A stretch of 64,000 nucleotides of DNA. It comes from Amphirosellinia nigrospora (taxonomy: Eukaryota; Ascomycota; Sordariomycetes; Xylariales; Xylariaceae). The notes below the pieces were generated by a model. The model did no database searches. It was given only the letters and a program-made list of their open reading frames with translations, and had not been told where the DNA came from. Of this stretch, positions 38,240 to 51,100 are shown piece after piece. How positions within the stretch are numbered: the stretch's first letter is position 1; every line of letters starts with the position of its first letter. The DNA is taken from the NCBI GenBank assembly GCA_004123355.1, contig SCHM01000006.1:124001-188000 (forward strand). The letters run 5' to 3'. The position numbers and the translations under genes were made by a program.

Positions 38240-40709
38240 TTAACCATCCTCCAACGACGGCCATCTCAATCCAACAGTATGGTAGGCTCTAGATCTGATC
38301 CAATCCCGGGCCGCAGTATGCTCCGCATCACGACAATGACTCACAGTCCTATACTCCGTGACAGCATCACAAGACAACACCCCATTCTCGGGCTCTCTTG
38401 TGACCGTCACCGCCTCGGCGCACTTACAGTCGATGTCAGGGACCGTAATTGGGCTGGGCATGAACACTGTTGAAGTGAGAACACCAACTACAGCAATCGG
38501 TGTTGGTTACTATTTCTTGAGAAAGAAGGATTGTGACTTGAAGAAGTGTCACTCACCCGTCACCGTAATTGATCTCTCCTTTAATTCTACCGTGCGAGAT
38601 CCACTCCTAAACGAGGGGACCGATGCGAACTCGTCGATGTCGATGCCGGCAGGGACGTCAGGGTGGAAGTCTCGGAGAAGCGGTTCGTGCTAGCCGGTAG
38701 CGAGGTCAGAGTCGACGTTGGTTTGGGCGTCCGCCGGCTCGTGCTGCCCGGGGTGAACGAGACGTTACTCCACGAGAAACCGGTGGTTGGCTGGCTCCAG
38801 AATACGGAGGTTCCTCCGGATGGGAAGCCTGACGACCATGGCGATGTGGTGGTTATGTGATTCGACTCTGTCGTGCTGGAGGACCGGGGGCGCGATGAGC
38901 TTGGTTTGTGAGAGGACGTTCTTGTGGTCGAGCTGTGTATACTCGTAGATGTTATTCTTGGCCAATAGGTAGAATGCGTCGAGCTTGAAGTAGAACTCGT
39001 CCTCTTGGAGCTCGTTGATGAGTGCTTAGTTGAGCTGCTTCTTGTTGAAGTCGTTGAATGAGTTGAGCTACGCGTTGAAGAATGACTTGTAGACGTGCTT
39101 GATGAGCTCGTCGAGTGACTACTTGAAGACCTTGATGTCGGATAGTTATTCGACGAGGTAGTCGAATGACTTGTCGAGTGCGTTGTAGAAGTAGACCCAG
39201 GGGAAGTCGCAGTCATGTAACAGGAAGCAGGAATGGTGGATGGACTCGGAGCACACACCCCCTCTTCTTCAGAGGCCGACGGATCCCAGTCAATTGGTTC
39301 ATCGCCACAATTCTCGTACTGGGCCATATAAATGGCATTTTCATCCAGATCGAAAGCGGCTGTGGCTATCTTAATAACGTGTTATAGAGCGAGAGTATGA
39401 AATGTAATACTCACTGTATGCGGCCCTCAGAAAAGTTTGGCCCAGAATAGCTTCGTCCTCCGAGTTCTCAACAACTCCTAGGTAGCAGATACCGGCTACT
39501 TGTAGAATGAAATCGCGGAGAGGGACACTGATGATGAGTGTGTCAAAGTAGAAGTCGACAGATGCTTCACGGCTTCGATAGTAACATGGAACCTCATACA
39601 GCCCTTCGGTGTAATTAAAGGTTGCATCAGGGAAAAACTCGGAAATCGTTTGGGTATACGTTGCTGGGAGGTATGACATGATTGTAGTGTAATCAAAGAA
39701 AGCACGGGTTGCAGGCTGGTAAACGTCCCAAAATACGCAGTTGCTCGGATCGAAGAAGCCTATGGCAGTCAAAGTTACGTAGTATCTGGTTGGTCTCAGA
39801 GTTAGCTAGTGCCACAAACATTCCGCCAGAGATCTGATTACCTAGGGTCTCCTTCAGGGGCTGGGTGCGAATACATCTTTCGAAGCTCGCCAGCGAATTT
39901 CCTAGTATTGATACCCGAGAAGAGGAGTTCCCCTAATCCCACGTCGGTGGTTGCTTCCATAGGACCCGCGGTAGGGTTGGCGCTCCCGAGGGCTATGCTA
40001 AATTGGCTTTTAGCGATCAAGCCTTGTGATTTCAACACCTTTACGATCGAGATATCCCCTTCGGCCTCGCAGCCAAAACCGAGACCCAATCGGCCGGCTG
40101 ACTGACCCAGCTTTCGTTCGCAATGCCGACCTGGGCGTGGTCAATCCAGGCCCCTGAAACGCAATCTCTATGTCAATATACCGAATGAAGATTAGATCAA
40201 GGGAAATAGAAATACCGGAGAAGTGGAGCTCGTCAACAACATAACACCCTGAAGCTCCGCTGTAGGAGTTGCTGAATTCCCAGAGCTGGGTACAGCCTAG
40301 ATCTAGGGCTGAAGTTGAGGCATTCGGATTGTAATACCCATTGGCACAGCAAGCATCAAGTGAAAGGGACGAGTAGCAATCGGGGTTCAACCATAAAGTG
40401 TTTGCGAAGAGGTCGAGAGCTGGGTAGACGAGTTGCGCTGGTGTGCCGACAGAGACTGGCGCATCTAGAATCAGTACCCGCGAATATTGAAGTAGGGAGC
40501 TACTCACGCTCAACAGTATAAGGACTGAGATAGTATTTCTGAGTAGCATTCGCCCTTAGCGGTTGAAGCCCAGGAGGCGGCCAAACCCGAGTTTCAATCG
40601 TGGATGAGCCGCTATTTTTGATGGGTAATCGTAGGCTCTGGGCTCCATTGCGAGGAACGTCGCTAGCAATGCCAATAGCTGCAGAGGCTAACAAAAGAAT
40701 GAACATCAT
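38240..40709 (-). CDS. secreted pepsin-family (A1) protein with altered catalytic motifs and Ser/Thr-rich tail
   Basis: Signal peptide MMFILLLASAAIGIASDV. The pepsin fold is seen as APVSVGTPAQLVYPALDLFA, NTLWLNPDC, RLGLGFGCEAEGD, IAKSQFSIALGSA, GLGELLFSGINTRKFAGEL, YYVTLTAIGFF, LPATYTQTISEFFPDATFNY and EAILGQTFLRAAY. The usual DTGS is D-L-F-A here (near residue 85), and the second DSG/T-T is D-Y-T-T, so activity is doubtful. Introns include 40507-40465, about 40217-40160, and two more near 39840-39790 and 39415-39370. A Ser/Thr-rich, probably O-glycosylated stalk follows (39240-38650). In another frame come PSFRSGSRTVELKERSITVT and, after an intron, VPDIDCKCAEAVTVTR to 38240. Frame breaks lie near 40155 and 40115. 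No GPI signal or membrane helix is seen. Confidence 0.82.
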
Positions 40710-42459
40710 CTCAACATCAGATATAAAAAGCGAGAGACGATGGGTGGGAATATCGATGTGATGAAATTGCTACGTGACTCTCACCCTTGCGGTGAGTCTC
40801 GGGCCACTCTTTAATAGAGAATCCCCTCACGATTGAAAATTATGGCGTTACACCCCATACCTTACAAATTCAGTAAGGTACCCACCTCGTAGATGAGCAT
40901 TAACTCACAGAAGAGGTAAAAAGCTATCTCATTAGCTGAAGCCTTCGCTTCGTTGTGTTGAATTTGCAGTGACGATCTCGCCGTGATACGAACGTCGCCT
41001 GGATGAGTTGCCTCGTTTCACGAAATAGCTTTGAGCTACAGTCGGAAATTCATGAGCTCCCCAGCCTACAGAATTATAGATTCGGTACGACGTTGTCACA
41101 CTCGAATATCAAACGTAGGCTGCTCGTCGAAGGATTAGTAGCGAAATGAGGTCGGTTCTAGACATAAAGTGTTACTTGAACCCGGACGCACAAGAGAGAA
41201 AGTTGTCGATTCCTGACTACAATTGGACTTAAATAAAGATATTAGAAGGACACAACATACAGTTGTGAAACAATATCGCTCTAAAGTGAATGAGCTTCTT
41301 TTAATCTAGCCAACATAGATAAAATCATCTCCCCGGAATGCGCTGTCATATGTTTAATCCCCATCACTATTTTCTTTAACCTATAGATAGGGAACTCACC
41401 CGAGAAAAGAATGATAATACTTATAAGTACATGCTCTCGCGTCCGATCGCTCATATGCCGACCAATAGCTCGTCGCACATATAACTTTCCTCTCATCACA
41501 AGTGTAGGTATGTGACGGCTAGTCTGCCAGGAATGAAATTTGACCGAGTAAGGCGTGACATGGTTTGACTCATGTGTAAGGCAAGAAATTAACAGAGTAG
41601 ATCATCAAAGTAGATTACCATCTCTATGGGAGATGGTACAACGGCACACATCTTTCCAGCCCAACGTCCCGGTACCTTTGATAGTGAACTACCTTGCTTA
41701 TCACCATCATGAACTCATAGATTAGATACATATCGTACCAAGAGCTACCTCACGAAATTTCTATTTTCGATAAAGCCTAGCGTGTCGCTGTTACTACTTT
41801 AAGCAAAGTGCATTGGACATGTCGTGCTAGAAGTAAGCGACCTGAGTCGATAAACGATAGAGAACTCTGAAATGTAGGCGACAACTAAGCAACAACCTAG
41901 GGACTTATTGTTAAATGCCTGCCTCAGTATGCGCTCCCATGGCTAGCAACGTAGCTTGCTGTATGTGTCTATGTAGATTATTGCTCAGCTCGTAATGAAT
42001 ATCAAACGAAACCGTTGTTCTCTAAGTGAAACTATTAACATCAATTTCAGAAAACCAGGATCAGGTCGGAGAATGAGGATGTTATGAAGGATAGAGGCCT
42101 ATCCATGATCTGCTCTTGCAGCAGGTTATCACATAATCTTGAGAAACCTATATTGTTCAGCCAAGGGGGCATAAAACAACTCGGATACACACAAGGACTG
42201 AAACAGTTCTACCGCCTATCGCACGAATAAAATAGTGTGTGTACCTGTGAATCGACACACAACGAATCGGACGAGATAGAAACTAGCACACAAATTAAAT
42301 GGACATTGAGGTACCGAATGAGCACACCTCTGTTCAGTTCTCCCAGGGCAAGGCATTTGAAACAATGATAGGTCTCCGATAAAGCAGGAAAGCAGCACGC
42401 TATAATACTTTTACGTCATCGCGTATCGTACATGTTTGCTACGAAACCCAGTTACATGA
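40710..42459. other. spacer upstream of the pepsin-like gene
   Basis: No gene recognised. The stretch is moderately AT-rich with stops in all frames; the open frame at 41281-41499 (-) has no motif. Confidence 0.5.
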
Positions 42460-43926
42460 TTATTCATCATCTCCAGCCTCGTCATCGTCATCCTCGCCAG
42501 CATCATCACCATCATCATCATCGTCGTCATCATCTTCATCAGAGCTTGTACCCGATCCTTCGGAGTCTCCCTCTGACCCGGGATCATAATCCTCCTCGTC
42601 TTCGTCTTCTTCATCCTGCAATTGCTGCTCGGCTTCTGCCTGTGCTCGTTGCAGCTCCGTCATGCCGTCATCGCCGGCTTTGGCGTTTTCTTCTTGGTCT
42701 CCTTCTCCGGCGCCCTTTTTGCCTTTATTATTCTCGATTAATTCCAGCTTCGCCTTCCGTTGGTCTGCCAAGCTTCGGTCCTGGAGCTTATGGCGGGCGA
42801 CATAGTTCTCATTAATGCCGTTGTAATCTTCCTGGTCTAACATTGCAAACTCAATCTCTTCAGTTGCCTCCTCATCTCCGCCTTCTCCAGTAAATATCTC
42901 GACTACCATGTTGAAAGTCCGCTGTAGCACATTGGTAAAGCTAATGGCAGCGATCTTAGTAAGTGGCAAGAACATGAGGGGTTTCTTGAAACCCACACGA
43001 TACCATTCTCCAAAAAGAAAAGAAAGCCGTCCTTGGAACCTCTGAAGGCCTTCACGTGGACGGCTTGTTCCTTCGGCCTGTGAGGCTGACGTGCGACGCT
43101 ATGGAACTTGGAGGGGTCAGCAGCAACGATCTGCACATTCCTTCCTCCGGCCTGGAGGCATTTGTTGATGGCCCAATTGAACAGTGTCGGGTATGAATCG
43201 GAAACCGAAGACGCCGCGTTGGCATTAGGGCCACCTATGGCCCCAGGTTTAGGCGCCGTTGCCGGCACGGTGAAGACTATCGGGTCGACGGGAGCGGTGG
43301 CGGTTGTCTGAGAAGGGAAGTAGGAGTTTTGAGGGAGGAGGACGTAATTGTGTTGGACCTGAGCCTTTTCAGGCACTGGGAGGAAGAAAGCATATTCTGG
43401 ACCATAGTATTAGTATATCATATAGGTCCGCGCACCAACACACAGATAAACACATACCTATACTGCCCCAGGGGAATATTATGCCGGGCACAGGAGACTT
43501 GGTCCCAGGAGCACGCGCATACAGATGGCCAGCTGTGAAGCATAAATCGAACTTCTTTCGCTGTGGTATAGAGACAGAGATGTCTTTTATCTCGAGCAGA
43601 ATGTCCTCCTTTGCGACATCATCAGCGGAGCTAACCGTCGCTCCGTTAGATGTCTTCCCGTTCCGTGATGCCTCGATATCGACGCGTCGACGTTTCTGGG
43701 CGGGTTCCTCGGGTTGGCCGTCGTTAAGCTGCTCGTACACAAAACTGACGATATTATTAAAGAGCTTTATCCGGGAGGGAGAATCTATTGAGATATCTGG
43801 ATTAGCTGATGTGTCCCTTAAACATAGAAAATATGTCAAAGGAAGTCGAACCAGCTGCTTGCCGAATGCCGTCTACAATATCTGGTCGAGATTGGAATAT
43901 AAGATTCAACTTCTGGGAATCCAGCC
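42460..43926 (-). CDS. RTT106: histone chaperone RTT106
   Basis: Rtt106 binds histone H3-H4 and assembles it onto replicated or silenced DNA; its core is a tandem PH-like fold. ATG 43926 gives [21 protein letters not shown] frame change at about 43833 (one G too many) leads to [20 protein letters not shown]. An intron (about 43493-43400, GTATGT...CCAG) gives [20 protein letters not shown]. The PH core is [35 protein letters not shown] and [20 protein letters not shown]. Between the last two, one G is missing at about 42995. [20 protein letters not shown] follows. The tail is a long Asp/Glu run encoded by trinucleotide repeats (about 42475-42620), as is usual in fungal orthologues. Length is about 460 residues. 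Confidence 0.93.
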
Positions 43927-44451
43927 CCGAAGACATGATGATCGTATTTAGCTGACAGTCGCGAACATAGATACGATAATGATATGGTATTCTTCAGCAA
44001 TTCGGTTTCCTGTCGAGTCGGGAATCCTATTTTGCCCGTTTGTGTTGGTTGGCGTTGTCAATGTTGCGGCAGATAAAAAATAAGGAGGCTGCTTGCAGGA
44101 TCCTCAGCCTCGGGTGGTCGTCGCGGTTTGGCGTGACGTAGGTATCGCGCTGCTGCCACCTTACCTGAGGTACCTATGTAGGCACCTGTGTAGGTACCTA
44201 ATGCCTGAGTGGGGTGGACCCACTATAATCAACGAACCCCCTGAACTCTTGAGTATTCAGCCACAACATTGAATGTAGCCATTTACTATAAGCCACAGGG
44301 CCCCAATCTGACCGCGATCGCATTTAGGTAGCTCCATCTGGACTCATGAGTCCATACCCCCCACCAGACCAACAAGGCGGAACAAGAAGCTTTATTTAAT
44401 CATTAAAGATCACTACACTAAGAAGTCATTACACATAGCACTGTCATATCA
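43927..44451. other. divergent upstream region of RTT106 and VFA1
   Basis: A 0.5-kb shared 5' region with no coding signal. It carries a dense run of ACCTA/TAGGT elements, listed separately. Confidence 0.5.
44163..44200. promoter_or_regulatory. cluster of ACCTA/TAGGT palindromic elements
   Basis: GGTACC, ACCTATGTAGG and GTAGGTACCTA follow each other within 38 bp in the shared upstream region of RTT106 and VFA1. Related palindromes (ACCTAGGT) occur before other genes here. A regulatory role is an inference from position only. Confidence 0.3.
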
Positions 44452-45166
44452 ATGTCAATCCCCAATATATGGCATCACCGTAAGGTTGCTGACACCTCCG
44501 CTAAGGGATGCGAGATATGCTTTAAACCCAGTAGTAGTGTTCTCGTTACTCCAGACAAACAGGTCCGTTGCCGTAAGCAAGGTATACCTTCTTCTAACAC
44601 ACCTCCTGCCAGGACTTCTTCTATGTATGTCCTGCCCATCTTAAGGACCGAGGCTTCTGCTCTCCATTATTGATCACGATGCCGTGGCCGCCAAGAAGAA
44701 GAAGGAGATGGAAGAGGAAGTCCAGAGGTTAAAGAAGGAGTACGACGAAAAGCAACGTAAAAAGAAAGAGAAAGAGAAAGAGGCCGATAAAGAAAAGATA
44801 AAGACCAGGACAAGGACAAGAAAGACAGCAAGGGCAAGGATGAAGAGAAAGATGAAAAGAAGGATGACTCAACCTGCGATGCCAAGGTACGGCACCAGAT
44901 CCTTCTGCAAGCCATCCTAACTGATCAAATTCGAAGAACAAGTTGAATGAAAAGAGCCAGCCGGATGTCGAGGAAGAGCCTCGTGTTTTTGCTCTGCAGA
45001 GGTTGGGAATGCATCTAAATCTTCGGAACGAACCGCGCTGACAACTTCCAGGACTTTTTATCAGCAGCGGATTGATCGAAAACGCCAGGTCGAGATCGCA
45101 AAAAGGAATAGGGAACGTTTGAGCAATTCGAATTTCTTCCCTTCCGTTCCTAAGAACCTGCCTTAA
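44452..45166 (+). CDS. VFA1: VPS4-associated protein 1
   Basis: Vfa1 binds and stimulates the AAA ATPase Vps4, which recycles ESCRT-III at endosomes. The N-terminus NIWHHRKVADTSAKGCEICF, with KPSSSVLVTPDKQ, is followed by a 50-nt intron (44563-44612) and DFFYVCPAHLKDRGF. The CxxC and CxxH pairs probably bind zinc. After a missing base at about 44670 come DHDAVAAKKKKEMEEEVQRL and a long Lys/Glu coiled region. Another base is missing at about 44785 (KEKDKDQDKDKKDSKGKDEE). Two further introns probably lie between 44890 and 45060. The C-terminal Vps4-binding part reads TFYQQRIDRKRQVEIAKRNR, then ERLSNSNFFPSVPKNLP, to the TAA at 45164-45166. The overall order matches the family well. Confidence 0.87.
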
Positions 45167-48100
45167 CCTTCAAGGACCTGCTTAAACTCACTGACAAACA
45201 ATAGAGGGGTGCTCATGAAGGTGGGCCGATTCTTCGTAAACTTATTCAGCGAGTATTGCTTTCACTGACTTCTGAGGACTATAAGCCGTACCCCGGCTAT
45301 CGGGATCTCAGGCACGATACCGTCTTAGTATGTGTGCGTACGTGGTTGTATGGCACTACTACAATGCGGTGCAGCGCTTGCTGTGCCTTGCTCTCAGATG
45401 TTGACAAAACAACGCTCTCATTCTGTAGAGCTCGCTATGACCCGCTCCCAGGGCGGTGCTAAGCGCATATTGGGTCTGGTTGTCATTGGCAAGAATTCGT
45501 GTCTCTCTAGCAGGATTGCCGGTCATTAGGCACATTCTACTACGACACTGCTCGCGTGGAATAGACGATGTCGACTGGAGCATGGGGAATACTGTCGTTA
45601 TGCATGGTACCTCCATTTCACATTACTCTTTATGGGAATCCATCACGGCACACCTTGTCTTTCCCCGGAGGATACCTACTTGGGTCTATACCCGCCCACA
45701 TCTACATGGATTTAAACCTGTGTTGATAGGGTTGATGGAGCAGCCCACATGGTTCAGAGGCATCCCGAAGACATTCGCTTTTTCTACTTAGAATCCATTC
45801 CTTCGCCAGATCAAGCTACAAATGACTTCTTTTAAACTTGCTATGTCATATCAGACTTCGACCTTTATATGCCTGAGGGTGTGAAACTCATCCAGAAAGC
45901 TTCGTTTAGCTTTCTTTTAGTTGGCTTCGAGCCGTCTCCCGTTATTTCACCCCTCCCTTCCTAGCCGACGGTCATATAGGAATGTTGCGTCAAGAAAAAA
46001 GCGAGCGAATCTACACCCCAACGAGTCTAGCGCTTACATTGCGTCAGCACTGAACGATCCGTCACAGGAAGGTCTCATGGAACCCTGAACCGTAAGTAAC
46101 AGCAATCACAAGACGCGCGCGGGACGAGTCGGCCTGCATGAGATTGGCTCGTGTATTCGTTATCGCTTATTTCAACTAGCTGCGTCACATCGTCATGTAG
46201 GGCTACATGTCGATATACAATACTCTGGGCTTTGTACTACACATCCATGCCTCTCCACTGCAGCCACACAACAATATGCAATGCAGCTCACAGTGGAAGT
46301 TACGGATGTGTAGGGTAATGAAGTTTAATTGGTATCGCTGACCGGAATGGTGAGTAGATACGCAGCCCACAAGGAATATGGAGGTACACATTAGTTCCAG
46401 GTACCACACCAAACCAATGCCGAATCCTTCCAACAGACACCCTGGCATATGATCAGCCTTATGGGATGTGACTTTATCATAAGCTCCTGCCCAATCGAAA
46501 TCCGAATCCAGTTAATATTCATCTCCGGGGCGACAAATCGCCGAGTCTGCATCTAGATATCATCTTGGAAGCGATTCGCTCTTTACCTTTCGGTTCTAGT
46601 CGACCATCTTTGGCGATCACACAGTCCGAATCAGCATCTCCGCATTGCATCAGGCCATAATTTGCTGTAGTCCCTCGTATACATGTCCGCATGTAACCGT
46701 ACTATGGAATCCGCGTCTACTAGTAAACCGTCTTCTATCCTTGGCTGGAAGGCCAGCTCTATGGTAATGGGCCGAAGGCCTGGCTCGTCATTCAGTCACA
46801 TTGATTCCTAGTTATCAATCTTCGGCGTGTCTTGTCGTCCTATCGTGATAACTGTCTTTTCAATATTCCTTATGAAATGCTAGCCCCATCGTGAACACTG
46901 GCCCGGCTCATCCCGCACTTCACTAATCCATGTAATAGCCGATCTAAGAAACTCATCATAACCCGGTGCTGACGTCAATAGGTTTACACCCGATGCCGTA
47001 AGACGATATTTATCAATAACGCTTTGCGAACACACCATGGGGCGCCTCGGCCGCCGAATGAATCATTACAAGTACCTGCCACAATACCTGTGCTTACCAC
47101 TTCGGCTGCGTAACTAATAGGACCTGGGACACGAGACCATAGGAGGATCCCGCTTTCATGCTTATATGTCGGACGTCGATGCTGTCAGGCAAATTGTCGC
47201 GCCATAGGCGATGAGAGTTGCTCTGGGTTGGGGTAAGAAGACTTGCCCCTGTCAATAGCAAGGCTTCCCTACTGTACTCCTCAAATTCATCCCCGTACAC
47301 ATTGTGACGAAATTCGCGGTTATTATTTCCAGCGTCAGGTATCTGCGCCGTTTTGCTACTGACGCAATGAGACCCGACGTGACGTTGGGGCACAATCTCC
47401 TATTGAAACCCGCCTTTATTGTTGAGCGCAAGGAGAGCGACGTGCAGGGTGTCATCGCGCAGCAAGTACTGGAGTCGAACTAACTGCAAGGCGCACTGCA
47501 GATTCTGCATCAATGTATCGATACACCGCCGGATAAATGAATCCCAAAGGTCTTGGTATTATTGTAACACAACTCTCAGCTAAGCCCAGCCACCCCATTA
47601 AGGACGCAGCGGTAACCATTCATTCGCCCAGCCCTATTCTTGGTAAGCTATCCTGCCCACCCCCAAACTTCCATATTCCCACCATTCATCCAATAGCCAC
47701 CACGAGACCCCGATCTCTTCTCCACATCGTACCTATGTAAAAGTCATATCGCTCGCCTCGGTCGCAGTGGACGTGACACGGAACGTTACAACACGTTGAA
47801 GCCGGGGTACCTCCGATACATATAGTCAAAGGACCGGGGTAGGTCCGGATTGCGGGATCGGCACTGCACCGCGAGGCTTGAATAAACCCGGTTCCGTTTG
47901 AAAGCAGGCTATCTTCTCCCAATTATAGATATGTTTCAATCGACAAGGCTACGTATATATCAGAGATACCGGCGGATTTTCTCAATACCGAATTATTTGA
48001 ATATTTCTTGCGCTCTGACAATTCAAGCAGCGAATTGGTCAGACTGATACGCTCTCATGATGATAGTAAGACAAAAGAACTGCTTACACCGTGTGTAGTC

Positions 48101-51100
48101 TCCTAGTCCTTCCATGGCAATGATGACACCTCATACCTAATAGGCAAGAGGTAACCTAAAAGAAGTGAAACTGGCAACATCGGACCGTAGGCCTCATTGC
48201 ATCGGTACCGGATGGCCCGGACCGCACGGGAGGATGCTCGTTTCTCCCTGACGCAGCTTTGACAGGATGATCCTTACACTATACACCACGGTGAGATCCT
48301 CTGGCATTATGTTATGATCGCGCTATAACGTGAACGATGCTCTCGATATTTACTGGTCCCGCATCATGCTGCATTATTGTGCATCATCACTGATGAAGTA
48401 TTGGTGATTGGGAAGTTGGTCTGGCGCCATCAATTCTTACCCACTGGGAGCAGTCGATGTGAAGAGATTGCTAAGCATTTCGCTTTGTATTTCCGCATCA
48501 AGTACTACGACCACTTGTTGGTGATGGATTCTCGAGTCAGTGTAGAGTCCGAATCGACCAATAAGCCCCTCGGAAAATCATAAGGATAATGTCACACGTG
48601 GTGTATCGCCCCCAATCGCATATGCCGGCTTCGCCTGGACCTGTCAGATTCTGTTGAGACGGGAGAAATCATAAGGCAGTTCAAGCTCAATGAGGAAGTA
48701 AATTTCTTGTTTGGACGATGATAGGCTAGTTAAAACTTGTTTGACTAACCAATCGGCTCTCGTGGCCGCAAGGACTCTCGCCTTAGCGTACTCTGCTTCT
48801 CACCTTTGCCATCCATGCTGACAATCGGGTCTAGGTAGGCGGGTGCGAAGGCCTATACACATTCGGCATATCTTGTTGGGCTGACTCTCGCATTATCGGA
48901 AGAGCTTTGATGTTCATAGGCTGGCTTACCTCGGTGATTTTGTCTCTTGAATGGCTCCTGCCCCCAGGAAGACCCTTCTCTGACAAAACGATGCCGAATG
49001 TATTCGCTGAAATAATTTGACTACGTGGTTGAATCACTGACACATAACTAAGGCGATGAGCAACATACATCTGGGGTTTTTCACCCCCGCGGTTTGGAGG
49101 CTTTGATGCTACTTGACCAAAACCCAACTACCAAGTTCCCAGAGAGTAGTCTCATGGTACCTCTCTAGCTTATGTCTATCACTACACTGGCGCCTAGACT
49201 TCTTCGTCAAATCACAGTCTGCAGTCTGGGCCCTTCCTTACAGCGTAGTCTCTGGTGCACAGACCGATACGTCTCACCTGTTACCTAATATTTGGGGACT
49301 AGGGTTAAAAAAAGAGTATGCACTGTCGCCTCGCTATATCTCGGATAAGTAAGAAAATAGTCGTCTCACACAATCTCGTGTTGATGATGACATGACGCTT
49401 TGAGGGCTATGTGCTATCTCTACAAACCTGAGCGGCTAATTAGCCCTAGTAACCCTTACCCAACAATCCAGGCAATCCGATGACATAGAAGTAAGCATGC
49501 TACCAATTCGAAGCCTTAAACAATATACGAATAAAGGTTTCCCTATTACATCTAGCAATATAAAAACTATCATACCCCACCCTCCGTGACGTGTAACCAA
49601 GGCGTAACCTGTGATCACGCCCGGCCGTTACCAGAATCTGAGTGACAACGAAAAACCCACTTATCTGGCCAATCTACTATACCTTTCATAACCAAGGATA
49701 TCCCAGCGACTTTCAGGAATCCACGATGTGACGAGCTGAGTTCCAACAAACTGGTTTTCGGCGTCTGTGTGTTTGTTCCCGTGACCGAGAAGCTATGCCA
49801 GAAGCCGAGACTAGGAGAGGCGGACGGCTGGCTACCTTACGTACAGATCCTGAAACGGAACGAACTCGCCTGTTTCACGTCACCTCACGTCACATCACGT
49901 TGCGCCGCGTGTCACGCATACCGAAGTTCGACCCAAATCTCCGGCGCGCTTTGGATGGATGCGGGGTTTTGCGCTCGGACTCGGGTCTGCGGGTCGATTG
50001 GATGAAGGGAAGTACCTGTACACCAAGTAAGACTCGGTCGGTCTTCCACGGGGATGCAATACTTTAAGAGGAACTTTTGTCGATATACTGTATTAGTATG
50101 CTAAATCGCTGATGGGGTTGGAAATCTACTTAGTCGTGTGGATATTTCCAAGTATCTACCGGAGGTAGATACGTAGATACTATACGAAGTCCCTCGTTTC
50201 CACGCGCATCTCCCGACGTTTACCTAATAGCGTAGAAGATCACTGTAGGGTGAAGCTATACTTGCACTATGCCCTATCCTGCCTTACGTACGTACCTACT
50301 TTACCGCACTAAACCAAAGGAACGAGACCCCCGAAGACGCCTTTTTAGCCCCTTGTCCCACTTACAGTACTTCTCTCTCTCTCTACTCCAGGTTATTACT
50401 AGCAAAACGACGATGTTACCCGGTAAGGCGTAGTACTTGGTAGCGTACGTACTCCGGCAATTTTGGTCGTGGAAACTACCATTATGGCCGTGATGAGTCG
50501 GAGTTTGAGATTTATAGGTTCGCTCGCAATATCGGGATTCGTTAGGCCCGTCGCCGTCGGAAAATGACAAATAATCTCGCGGACGTCCGCGCCGCAACAC
50601 GTAGTAATATCGTGAGTGTAGTCGGCGGATGGTAATGTGTCGTAAAGCAAGGCGCAGTAACCTGACTCTATTAGATGAGTACACTACTGAGGGCATCTAC
50701 ATATATATTTATCTAGGTACGTTTGTTATTTGTGCTCTACACAGTTATGCTGTATCAGATTGAGATGGCCTCATTTTGCATACTGTATTTGAAGCAGATC
50801 CGCGCGGCGATGAGTAATCTGTTACTAACAATCAGAACCCACCTTCAGCTAGGTAAGTACGTATGGGGAGGGGGCTCTTGGCGGGCACTACTGTACGTGG
50901 GAATCATAGTCGGAGGATATCAACATGGTCAAGGTCCAAAAGCTAGGGCTGGGGCTCCCGCCTGAAATGCGACGGTGTTACCGCTCGCTTGGTTTGCCTA
51001 AGGAGCCCAAATTACTACCTCATTCCTTTACCCTTTACTACAAGTACGTACTTACTTCCCTTACCTTGACCCTGCTTGTCCGTCTGTCCGCCTGGGTCAA

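Noticed and set aside
38663-38860. Plus-strand frames over the Ser/Thr-rich region
   Set aside because: Antisense readings of the pepsin-like protein's tail; no independent support.
42432-42815. Plus-strand His/Arg-rich 127-residue frame
   Set aside because: Antisense of the acidic RTT106 tail; the His runs are complements of GAT/GAC repeats.
43304-43951. Plus-strand 215-residue frame
   Set aside because: Antisense to RTT106 exons that carry conserved motifs on the minus strand.
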